Source: Phycisphaerales bacterium (lineage in GTDB: Bacteria; Planctomycetota; Phycisphaerae; Phycisphaerales; UBA1924). Taken from it: a stretch of 56,110 nucleotides of DNA. The stretch is taken from assembly GCA_029260435.1 (NCBI GenBank), contig JAJDDG010000141.1:1-56110 (forward strand). The letters are read 5' to 3'. This document shows, in pieces, positions 6,224 to 13,933 of the stretch. The notes below the pieces were generated by a model, which made no database searches, had not been told where the DNA came from, and worked only from the letters and a program-made list of their open reading frames with translations. Each line of letters begins with the position of its first letter. The stretch's first letter is position 1. Both the position numbers and the translations under genes were made by a program.

Positions 6224-9200
6224 CTACGCGATTCCGGGGCCGGCGATGCCGCCGCCGACACCGCCCGCGCCACCTGCTCCGCCGGTTGCGCCGCCGGCAT
6301 TGCCTCTTGGTCCGCCCGCGCCGACGGGTTGGGGTTGAGGATTCGGGGGGATCGAGGGGCCTGCCTGTCCGCCGGGGGGGGTGATCTGCGGGACGACACG
6401 GAGGCGGAAGAGGTATTCGGTGATTCGGTCGCGCATGGTTTCGAGGAGCTGCTGGTACATGCGTGCGCCCTCGCGTTTGTATTCGATGCGGGGATCCTGC
6501 TGCGAGAATGCGCGGAAGCCGATGGTGTCGCGGAGCTGGTCCATCTGGTAGAGGTGGTCCTTCCACGCGGGGTCGAAGACTTCGAGGAGGACGAAGCGTT
6601 CGAACTGGACGAGTTCGGCGCGGAGGATGCCCTCGACGCGGGCGCGGACCTGCGCTTCGCGGTCCTCGCCCTGGAGGCGGAGCACCCAGTGCGGGAGTTC
6701 GATGTCGTACTCGGTTTTGAAGTGTGCGACGAGTTGTTCAGACGTTTTGCATGCAACGGCGGCATCGATCGCCTGTTCGAGTTTGCCGGATTCGATGTAT
6801 TGCTTTTGAGCGCGGACGAGGTCGTCCTGGATCTGCTGGGGCATTTTCGTGCGGAGGATGGAGTCTTCCCACTCGAGGCCGTAGCGCTTGTTGACCCATT
6901 CGACGAGGTATGCGCCGGCCTGCTCGGGGGATTGGCGCATGCGTGCCATGGTCATCTGCATCTGGAAATCGACGGGGTATTCGGCTTCGCGTTTGTCGTA
7001 GGCATCGCGGACCTTGTCGAGCACGAGGTCAACGATCTCTTCGTGGGTTTCCTTCTCGGCGACCTTCTCGGGGTCGAGCTTGACGATCAGGGAGTGTTCG
7101 AGCCACTTGCAGAGTTGGAGGGGGCCGTAGTTTTCGGCGAGGAACTGGTCGATGCCTTCGAGGTCTGCACCGTCGATTTGTTGTGAAGCGGCGTTGAGGA
7201 GTTGGGCCTTGATCTCGGCGGTTGAGTGTTCGTGCACGTCGGCGGCTTTGATTTCCACGGCGAAACGGTCTTCGGCCCAGCGGGAGAATCCGGCGAGATC
7301 CTGGTCTACCGGCTCGGAGCCTTCGGCGAGGTATTCGCCGATGGTGACATCGATCTCGTGGCGGGCGTCGTCCACTGCTTCGCGGCGGATGAGGCGGTCC
7401 ATGTCCTCGGCATCTTTGCCGCGGAGGCGGTCGATGGGGATGGAGCAGTTGAGCTTTTCGCGTGCGAATTCGGCGACGCACTCGGCGAAATAGTCTTTGT
7501 CCAGGAATCGCCCGACGGCGTTTACCGCAGCGGCCTCGACGAAATCGAAGATCATCTCGCGGAGGTCGCGCCCTTCGAGGGCACGCTGGCGCTGGGCGTA
7601 GAAATCCTGGCGCTGGTGCTCCATGACCTCGTCGTACTCGAGGATATTTTTGCGGCCGTGGAAGTTGCGTTCTTCGACCTTGCGCTGCGCTCTGACGATG
7701 GACTTGGAGAGGATGGGGTGCTCGATCGCGTCGCCCTCTTTCATGCCCAGCCGGGAGAGGATTCGGGTGGTGGTATCGCCGGCGAACATGCGCATGAGGT
7801 CGTCGTCGAGCGCGACAAAGAATCGGGAGGAGCCCTGGTCGCCCTGGCGGCCGCAGCGGCCTCTGAGCTGGTTGTCGATACGTCTTGATTCGTGGCGTTC
7901 GGTCCCGATGACGTGGAGCCCGCCGAGCTGCTCGATCGATTCGGTCCACGAGATGCGGTGGAGTGTGAATCGGCCCTGTTCGTCGAGCGCGGTGCGGCAT
8001 TCGTCGGCGGACATGGACTGGGTTTTCTTTTCTTCGAGCCATGTGTATTTGACGGCCCAGTGGCGGAGGAGGGCGAGTCCGATTTCGTCGGGGCTCATCT
8101 GCTCGACGTCGCGTTTGTTCATCCCGAGTTCTGTCGGGGCGACCTTGGCGAAAACCTTTGCGCGGAGGGTTGTTTCGTCGTCTTCGACGGAGAGTTCGCG
8201 GGGTGCGATGGAGCGTTTGAGCCAGTGCTCGCGGAGCTGCTCGCGGGAGAGTTTGGAGAGCTTGATATCGGTGCCTCGCCCTGCCATGTTCGTGGCGATC
8301 ATGACGGCGCCGAGGTGCCCGGCGCTCTCGACGATGTTTGCCTCGCGTTCGTGCTGCTTGGCGTTGAGGACGTTGTGGTTGATGTTGTATTTTTTCGAGA
8401 GCATCTTCGCGAGCATCTCGCTCTTCTCGACGCTGGTGGTGCCGACGAGGACGGGGCGGCCCGTATCGTGGAAGGCTTTGATCTCGTCGACGATGGCTTC
8501 CCACTTGTCCTTTTCGGTGAGGTAGACGACGTCGTCATGGTCTTCGCGGATGACGGGGACGTTTGTCGGGATGACAACGACATCGAGCCCGTAGATATCG
8601 TGGAGTTCCTGGGCTTCGGTGTCGGCGGTGCCGGTCATGCCCGCGAGCTTCTTGTACATCTTGAAGAAGTTCTGAATGGTGATCGAGGCGACGGTCTGGG
8701 TTTCCTGCTTGACCTTGACGCCTTCCTTTGCCTCGATGGACTGGTGGAGGCCGTCGGACCATTGGCGGCCGTACATGGGGCGTCCGGTGTTCGGATCGAC
8801 GATGACGATGGACATATCAGTCTGCCCGGTCTGCTGATCGGGGACGGGGAGGATGACGTAGTCCTTGTCTTTGACGTAGACGGCGTGTGCTCGGAGTGCC
8901 TGTTCGAGGAGGTGGGGGACGTCGGTGTTTTCGCCGACGTAGAAGGAGCCGACGCCTGCTTGCTTCTGGGCTTCGTCGGTGCCCCGGTGGGTGAGGTGGA
9001 CGGTTTTGCGTTCTTCCTCGATCTCGAAGTACTGGACGAACTGGTCGCGGGCCTCTTGCAGGATCGGGAGTTGTTTGTTCGCGTCTTCGAGTTTTTTCTG
9101 GAGCGCCGGGACGGCTTCCTTCTCTCGGGCGTTGCGTATATCGCCCTCGGTGCCTTTGATCAGGTTTTTGCACTGATCGACATTCTTGTCCGCGTCGGTC

Positions 9201-10222
9201 CATGGCTTTTGGATTTCGACGAGTTGCTTGGCGAGATTGTCGGCGAGTTCGTAGCGCGGCTGATCTTCGTGGGCGGGGCCCGAGATGATGAGTGGTGTTC
9301 GGGCTTCGTCGATAAGGATGGAGTCCACCTCGTCAACGATGGCGTACTCGCGGACGCGCTGGACCTGCTGGTCCACCGAGCGTTTCATGTTGTCGCGCAT
9401 GTAGTCGAAGCCGAACTCGGCGGTGGTGCCGTAGACCAGGTCGCACTCGTACATGCGGCGTTTGATGTCTTCGGACTGCATGTGCGAGGGGTGGATGGCG
9501 CCGATGGTGAGCCCGAGCGCGTGGAAGTATGGGAATGTCCAGTCGCGGTCGCGCTGGACGAGGTAGTCGTTGACGGTGACGACGTGGACCTTGAAGCCTT
9601 CGATGGAGGCGAGGTACGCGGCGAGCGGAGCGACGATGGTTTTGCCTTCGCCGGTTTTCATTTCGGCGACCCTGCCCTGGTAGAGGACGACGCCGCCGAT
9701 GAGCTGGACATCGAAGGGGCGGGCACGGAAGGGGGGGCGGGATTCGGGGAAGAGCTCGCGGACGGCGTCGTAGATCTCCAGGGGGATGTCGATCCACTGC
9801 CACGCGGGGACGGGCTCCTCGCCGCCCAGGAGATCACCCTCGGGCGCACGGTCCTGGGCGGCATCGATCTTCGCGAGGGTTTGGTCGTACAGCGCTTTGA
9901 TATTCGCGGGGAGCTGGTCGGCGGGGAAGGCTTCGCGGTGTTTGGGGTCGAAGATGTTGCGGATGCCGACGGCGCGGTCCATCGCTTCGCGTGCGACGGC
10001 GAAGGCGTCTATGAGGAGGTCGCCGGCTGACTCGCCCTGCTTGAAGCGTTCGCGGAAGTCTACGGTTTTGGCGCGAATCTGCTCGTCGGTGAGTGAGCGG
10101 ATGTCTGATTCCTGCGCCGAGATCTGATCGACGCGTGTGGTGTAGCGTTTGACGAAGCGTTCGTTGCGCGAGCCGAAGAGCTTGTTGATGATCGGTCCGA
10201 CGAGTGGGATGTCCTGGCCCAT
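6224..10222 (-). CDS. secA: protein translocase subunit SecA, enlarged form
   Basis: ATPase motor that drives unfolded preproteins through SecYEG. Motifs seen: Walker A MKTGEGKT at 188-195, DEVD near 298 in IVDEVDSILIDEARTPLIISG, GMTGTADTE, GTTSVEKSE, ATNMAGRGTDI and GRCGRQGDQGSSRFF. At 1332 residues it is far longer than the ~900 of E. coli SecA. Extra parts are about 80 residues at 87-168, just before the conserved FDVQLIGG; a Lys/Glu-rich coiled-coil-like stretch near 325-400; and a much enlarged helical C-terminal third. The C-terminus is a Gly/Pro-rich tail and has no zinc-binding Cys motif, so SecB-type contact through that motif is not expected. All ATPase motifs are intact, so it should be functional. 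Confidence 0.97.
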   Translation of the reverse strand: MGQDIPLVGPIINKLFGSRNERFVKRYTTRVDQISAQESDIRSLTDEQIRAKTVDFRERFKQGESAGDLLIDAFAVAREAMDRAVGIRNIFDPKHREAFPADQLPANIKALYDQTLAKIDAAQDRAPEGDLLGGEEPVPAWQWIDIPLEIYDAVRELFPESRPPFRARPFDVQLIGGVVLYQGRVAEMKTGEGKTIVAPLAAYLASIEGFKVHVVTVNDYLVQRDRDWTFPYFHALGLTIGAIHPSHMQSEDIKRRMYECDLVYGTTAEFGFDYMRDNMKRSVDQQVQRVREYAIVDEVDSILIDEARTPLIISGPAHEDQPRYELADNLAKQLVEIQKPWTDADKNVDQCKNLIKGTEGDIRNAREKEAVPALQKKLEDANKQLPILQEARDQFVQYFEIEEERKTVHLTHRGTDEAQKQAGVGSFYVGENTDVPHLLEQALRAHAVYVKDKDYVILPVPDQQTGQTDMSIVIVDPNTGRPMYGRQWSDGLHQSIEAKEGVKVKQETQTVASITIQNFFKMYKKLAGMTGTADTEAQELHDIYGLDVVVIPTNVPVIREDHDDVVYLTEKDKWEAIVDEIKAFHDTGRPVLVGTTSVEKSEMLAKMLSKKYNINHNVLNAKQHEREANIVESAGHLGAVMIATNMAGRGTDIKLSKLSREQLREHWLKRSIAPRELSVEDDETTLRAKVFAKVAPTELGMNKRDVEQMSPDEIGLALLRHWAVKYTWLEEKKTQSMSADECRTALDEQGRFTLHRISWTESIEQLGGLHVIGTERHESRRIDNQLRGRCGRQGDQGSSRFFVALDDDLMRMFAGDTTTRILSRLGMKEGDAIEHPILSKSIVRAQRKVEERNFHGRKNILEYDEVMEHQRQDFYAQRQRALEGRDLREMIFDFVEAAAVNAVGRFLDKDYFAECVAEFAREKLNCSIPIDRLRGKDAEDMDRLIRREAVDDARHEIDVTIGEYLAEGSEPVDQDLAGFSRWAEDRFAVEIKAADVHEHSTAEIKAQLLNAASQQIDGADLEGIDQFLAENYGPLQLCKWLEHSLIVKLDPEKVAEKETHEEIVDLVLDKVRDAYDKREAEYPVDFQMQMTMARMRQSPEQAGAYLVEWVNKRYGLEWEDSILRTKMPQQIQDDLVRAQKQYIESGKLEQAIDAAVACKTSEQLVAHFKTEYDIELPHWVLRLQGEDREAQVRARVEGILRAELVQFERFVLLEVFDPAWKDHLYQMDQLRDTIGFRAFSQQDPRIEYKREGARMYQQLLETMRDRITEYLFRLRVVPQITPPGGQAGPSIPPNPQPQPVGAGGPRGNAGGATGGAGGAGGVGGGIAGPGIA

Positions 10223-10335
10223 GATTTATCTTTCGGTGTGATGGCGGGCGCGGGGGTGGTACCCGGTGCGCACGCGGGGGTGGGTTTTATTTGTTTGGAT
10301 TCGACGTTGCCTTGTGGTCTTGCTGGGGGATGGTC

Positions 10336-10692
10336 TCAGCAGGACGGGGGCGGCAGGTCGATCAGCGACGCGCGGAGCGCGGCGCGGCGGGTGGGCGAGA
10401 CGAGAGCGGGTGCTTCGTGCATCCGCGGGGCGTCTGGGACGACGGCGACGGCGGTGCCCGATGGCACGCGATCGGCGACGAGGAGCCCGAGCCAGGTCGC
10501 GGCGAGCGAATCGGCGGCGTGGCGGGAGGTGGCTTGGGATAAGACGGTGTGGACGCGGGCGGACTCGCGGCAGGCGTTCGCCTCGGCGGCGAGGATTGAT
10601 GCTGGGACCAGCATGAACATCGCGAGCACGACGGCGTACCGTCCGATGGGGGCGGTGGGTCGGCGTTCTGTGGCTCGTGGTGCGGTGGACAT
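10336..10692 (-). CDS. small secreted or membrane-anchored hypothetical protein
   Basis: ATG 10692 gives 118 residues. After a basic N-terminus (TERRPTAPIGRY) comes a hydrophobic segment, AVVLAMFMLVPASILA, followed by AEA, which reads as a signal peptide or single membrane anchor. The remaining ~80 residues have Arg/Ala-rich helices and end LPPPSC; no domain recognised. The frame stays open upstream to 11139, but that part overlaps the divergent DUF1800 gene and looks non-coding. It lies just upstream of secA on the same strand (about 113 bases). A secretion-related role is only a guess from position. Confidence 0.5.
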   Translation of the reverse strand: MSTAPRATERRPTAPIGRYAVVLAMFMLVPASILAAEANACRESARVHTVLSQATSRHAADSLAATWLGLLVADRVPSGTAVAVVPDAPRMHEAPALVSPTRRAALRASLIDLPPPSC

Positions 10693-10870
10693 CCGGGGGA
10701 AGTATCGGCTCGGGTTGGGCATCGGGCAAGCCCGAGGGGGGGCGAAAGAGCCATAAGGTGTGGAACCGTAGGGCTGTGTGCCCGAAAATGAGTGGTAGGA
10801 CGGGGGGAGGGCAATCGGGGCGTGCGGCGGGGCGTTGAGCGGTCGGGGCAGAAAGGACGAAGATCGGCGT

Positions 10871-12433
10871 ATGGGACAGTCCACGGCAGCCAATGCGGAC
10901 CCGATGCGGGCGATCGAGGGGGAGCGGTTTGGGTTCGCGGAGGCCCGGCACCTGCTGATGCGGGCGGGGTTCGGCGGGACGCCCGAGCAGATCCGGACGC
11001 TTGCGGCATGGGGGCCCGAGCGGGCGGTGGAGCACCTGCTGGATTGCGGGGCTACAGATGCGTATGGGTGGCCCGGCGAGAACGAGTTTGATGGGACGAT
11101 TATCAAGCCGCTGAAGCAGGTGGAGCAGCGGGAGTTCAAGCGGGCGCGGGAGACTCAGGACGAGGATACTGTCGCGCGGTTCCGCGAGCGGCGGCAGAAG
11201 ATGCAGCGCGAGGATCGCAAGCAGGCGAAGGAAGTGCAGCGGTGGTGGCTCGGGCGGCTGATCGAATCACCGAGGCCTCTCGAAGAAAAAATGACACTCT
11301 TCTGGCACGGGCACTTCGCGACGAGCTACCGGAAGACCGAGAACAGCTACCACATGTTCCAGCAGAACCAGTTGTTCCGCTCGCACGCGCTGGGGAACTT
11401 CGGCTCGCTTTTGCATGCGATTATCCATGACCCGGCGACGCTCAAGTACCTCGACAACATCATGTCCTCGAAGGAGGAGCCGAACGAGAATCTCGCGCGG
11501 GAACTGATGGAGTTGTTCAGCCTGGGAGAGGGCAACTACGCGGAGCGGGATATCCGGGAGGGGGCGCGGGCGCTGACGGGGTACACCTACCGGGGCAATG
11601 ATTTTCTGTACCGCAGGGGTCGGCACGACACGGGCGTGAAACGGATCCTCGGCAAGAGCGGCGCGCTGGATGGCGACGGGTTCGTGATGGCGATCCTTGA
11701 ACAAAGGGTCTGCGCGGAGTTCATCGCTTCGAAGCTCTACCGTTTCTTCGTGGGCGAGATCCCTGAGGGCAAGGGTCAAGCAGCGCAGGGTGTGCGGCGG
11801 TTTGTACGGCGGATGGCGGGGACGCTTCGCGGGTCGAAGTACGCGGTGAGACCGATGATGCGTGAGCTCTTGCTGAGCGAGCATTTCTACGACGCGGAGC
11901 ACCGGCTGACGAAGATTAAATCGCCGGCGGAGCTGGTGATCGGGGCGATCCGTTCGCTGCGGACCCCGACGCGTAGTCTGGATATTTTGAATGAGGCGAT
12001 GAAGCTGATGGGGCAGAGTCTGTTTATGCCGCCGAGCGTGAAGGGATGGGACGGGGGCAGGGCGTGGATCAATACGAGCACGTTGTATGTTCGTCAGAAC
12101 GTGATGACGTATCTGCTGACGGGCGTGGTGCCCAGCGGTGTTGGCGGCGGACGAGGTGGCATGATGCGGCTCGCGGGGAGGAAGCAACGGCGCGGCGGGG
12201 GCGAGGACCGGTACGACCCGAAGGTTGTGCTGCGCGGGCTCGGGGCGGGGACGGGTGATATCGAGCGGGCGGCGGGCGAGCTGTTGACATTCATGCTCGG
12301 CGGCGAGGTGAACGAAGAGCGGCACGGTGCGCTAGTTGCGTTCGCGAGGGAAGCGGAGGGAGAATCGTTTGAACATATTCTGATCGGGATGATGAGCCTG
12401 GTGGCGGTGATGCCGGAGTACCAGCTCACATGA
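10871..12433 (+). CDS. DUF1800 family protein
   Basis: A 520-residue member of the DUF1800 family, which is common in planctomycetes and usually encoded next to a DUF1501 protein; the function is not established. Typical blocks seen: EARHLLMRAGFGGTPEQI at the N-terminus, EKMTLFWHGHFATS, HALGNFGSLLHAIIHDPA, NLARELMELFSLGEGNYAE, RALTGYTYR, and near the C-terminus QSLFMPPSVKGWDGG. There is no obvious signal peptide. ATG 10871 was chosen since the conserved part starts soon after; upstream TTG 10835 is possible. It ends about 20 bases before its DUF1501 partner and is surely cotranscribed with it. Confidence 0.88.
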   Translation: MGQSTAANADPMRAIEGERFGFAEARHLLMRAGFGGTPEQIRTLAAWGPERAVEHLLDCGATDAYGWPGENEFDGTIIKPLKQVEQREFKRARETQDEDTVARFRERRQKMQREDRKQAKEVQRWWLGRLIESPRPLEEKMTLFWHGHFATSYRKTENSYHMFQQNQLFRSHALGNFGSLLHAIIHDPATLKYLDNIMSSKEEPNENLARELMELFSLGEGNYAERDIREGARALTGYTYRGNDFLYRRGRHDTGVKRILGKSGALDGDGFVMAILEQRVCAEFIASKLYRFFVGEIPEGKGQAAQGVRRFVRRMAGTLRGSKYAVRPMMRELLLSEHFYDAEHRLTKIKSPAELVIGAIRSLRTPTRSLDILNEAMKLMGQSLFMPPSVKGWDGGRAWINTSTLYVRQNVMTYLLTGVVPSGVGGGRGGMMRLAGRKQRRGGGEDRYDPKVVLRGLGAGTGDIERAAGELLTFMLGGEVNEERHGALVAFAREAEGESFEHILIGMMSLVAVMPEYQLT

Positions 12434-12452
12434 TGTGCGCGGAGGAGTTGTG

Positions 12453-13748
12453 ATGGATCGGCTGATCGACAGCACCTATACAAGACGGGCGTTCATCGGT
12501 CGCGGGCTCACACTCGCTTCTGCGGCGGCGACGACACCCTGGTTCCTGCACGCGAGCGCGCGGGTGATCGCGGCGCAGCCGGGCGTGATCGGGAGCCGGG
12601 CGGGTGTGCCGGACGATCGGGTGCTGGTTGTTGTGCAGCTCGCGGGTGGGAACGATGGGCTGAACACGGTGGTGCCGTTCCGGATGGACGAGTACTACAG
12701 GGCACGAAAACAGATTGCGATCCCGAAAAACGATGTGATCCGGCTTGATCCGAAGCTGGACATGGGGCTGCACCCGAAGCTGAGCGGGCTCAAGAAACTC
12801 TACGACGATGGGCTGTTGAGTGTGGTCCAGGGCGTGGGGTATCCGAACCCGAATCGTTCACATTTCACATCGATGGATATCTGGCACACCGCGGACACGG
12901 ACGCGACGGGGGACGGGTGGCTCGGTCGGTACTTCGATAACGAGTGCTCGGGCAAGGCGGGCGGTTGCGAGCCGGACGCGGGGATCGCGATCGGCAACGA
13001 GGCGCCGCTTGCGATGGAGGGGCGAGCGTTTAGCGCGGTGAACTTCGAGACGGCGGATATGTTTGAGTGGAGCGGCAAGGGGCTGCACGAGGGGATGAGT
13101 GATGCGTACCACGGGATCGTGGATACGGGCGTGACGGGCGGGGTGGATGAGCATTCGAACGCGGCGTTTTTGATGCGCACGGCGATGGATGCGCGGGTGA
13201 GTTCCGATCGGATCCGCGCGACGGTGGATGATGCGCGGGTGAACAAGTACCCGAGGAACGGGACGCTCGGGAAACAACTCGCGATGGTCGCGGCGATGAT
13301 CCGCGGCGGGCTCAAGACGAGGGTGTATTACGTCACACATGGTGGCTTTGACACGCACGCGGGGCAGGGCGGGAGTAACGGGAAACATGGGAACCTGCTC
13401 GGGCAGCTCGGCGGTTCGCTCAAGGCGTTTTACGATGAGCTGGGGCAAGCGGGAGAGAGCGGGCGCGTGCTGACGATGTGCTTCAGCGAGTTCGGCAGAC
13501 GGGTAGCGCAGAACGGGAGCAACGGGACGGACCACGGTGCGGCGGCGCCGATGTTCCTCGCGGGCCCGATGGTGCGCCCGGGTGTGCTGGGGACGCATCC
13601 GTCTTTGCGCGATCTTGATAACGGGGATCTGAAGTTCGGCGTGGATTTCAGGAGTGTGTACACGGCGGTGCTGGAGCGGTGGATGGGCGCAGATGCGCGG
13701 AAGGTGCTGGGCAAGCGGTTCCGCGAAGCGAAGGTGCTGCGGGTGTAA
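12453..13748 (+). CDS. DUF1501 family protein with Tat signal
   Basis: A 431-residue protein of the DUF1501 family (alkaline-phosphatase-like fold in some family descriptions; reaction unknown). The N-terminus has a twin-arginine motif TRRAFIG (Arg11-Arg12), a hydrophobic stretch and then ASARVIAAQ, so folded export by Tat is predicted. Conserved blocks: VVVQLAGGNDGLNTVVPF, GLHPKLSGLKKLYDDG, NPNRSHFTSMDIWHTA, THGGFDTHAGQ, FSEFGRRVAQNGSNGTDHG and GVDFRSVYTAVLERW. His and Asp in these could bind metal. ATG 12453 follows GGAGG at 12441-12445; the in-frame GTG at 12435 lacks this. It pairs with the DUF1800 gene upstream. Confidence 0.88.
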   Translation: MDRLIDSTYTRRAFIGRGLTLASAAATTPWFLHASARVIAAQPGVIGSRAGVPDDRVLVVVQLAGGNDGLNTVVPFRMDEYYRARKQIAIPKNDVIRLDPKLDMGLHPKLSGLKKLYDDGLLSVVQGVGYPNPNRSHFTSMDIWHTADTDATGDGWLGRYFDNECSGKAGGCEPDAGIAIGNEAPLAMEGRAFSAVNFETADMFEWSGKGLHEGMSDAYHGIVDTGVTGGVDEHSNAAFLMRTAMDARVSSDRIRATVDDARVNKYPRNGTLGKQLAMVAAMIRGGLKTRVYYVTHGGFDTHAGQGGSNGKHGNLLGQLGGSLKAFYDELGQAGESGRVLTMCFSEFGRRVAQNGSNGTDHGAAAPMFLAGPMVRPGVLGTHPSLRDLDNGDLKFGVDFRSVYTAVLERWMGADARKVLGKRFREAKVLRV

Positions 13749-13750
13749 AG

Positions 13751-13787
13751 AAGGCATCAGGGATCAGGCACCGGGCATCAGGAAGAG
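13751..13787 (+). repeat. dispersed intergenic repeat, copy 2 (GGCAYCAGG family)
   Basis: GGATCAGGCACCGGGCATC followed by AGGAAGAGAAA, matching the copy at 4291-4325. Like that copy it starts within a few bases of a stop codon on the + strand. Confidence 0.7.
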
Positions 13788-13810
13788 AAAAAATGGGGTT
13801 AGAAGAAGAA

Positions 13811-13834
13811 CACTGACCGGAAGACCGGTCAGTG
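13811..13834. repeat. REP-like hairpin D (CACTGACCGG arms)
   Basis: CACTGACCGG-AAGA-CCGGTCAGTG, perfect 10-base arms, followed by GCACGGG as in hairpin B at 6129-6152. On the minus strand it is followed by a T-rich stretch (TTCTTCTTCT), so it may also end transcription from the M3 peptidase gene. Confidence 0.75.
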
Positions 13835-13860
13835 GCACGGGAGTTGACCATAACGTGATC

Positions 13861-13885
13861 GTGGTTCAGGCTGCGCCTGTACCAC
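13861..13885. repeat. REP-like hairpin E (GTGGT arms)
   Basis: GTGGT-T-CAGGC-TGC-GCCTG-T-ACCAC, a two-part inverted repeat with a T.T mismatch, followed by GGCACCC. A further GTGGCACCC string follows at 13910. The GGCACC tail links it to hairpins A-D. Confidence 0.6.
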
Positions 13886-13933
13886 GGCACCCTGCTGCGT
13901 GATCAAGCGGTGGCACCCGACGTATTCGCAATG

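Noticed and set aside
7892-10030. 712-residue open frame on the + strand inside secA
   Set aside because: Fully antisense to secA, with an Asp/Gly/Val/Phe-rich composition and no domain or start signal.
10238-10756. 172-residue + strand frame upstream of the DUF1800 gene
   Set aside because: Overlaps the minus-strand secreted protein with a better signal segment; composition looks antisense.
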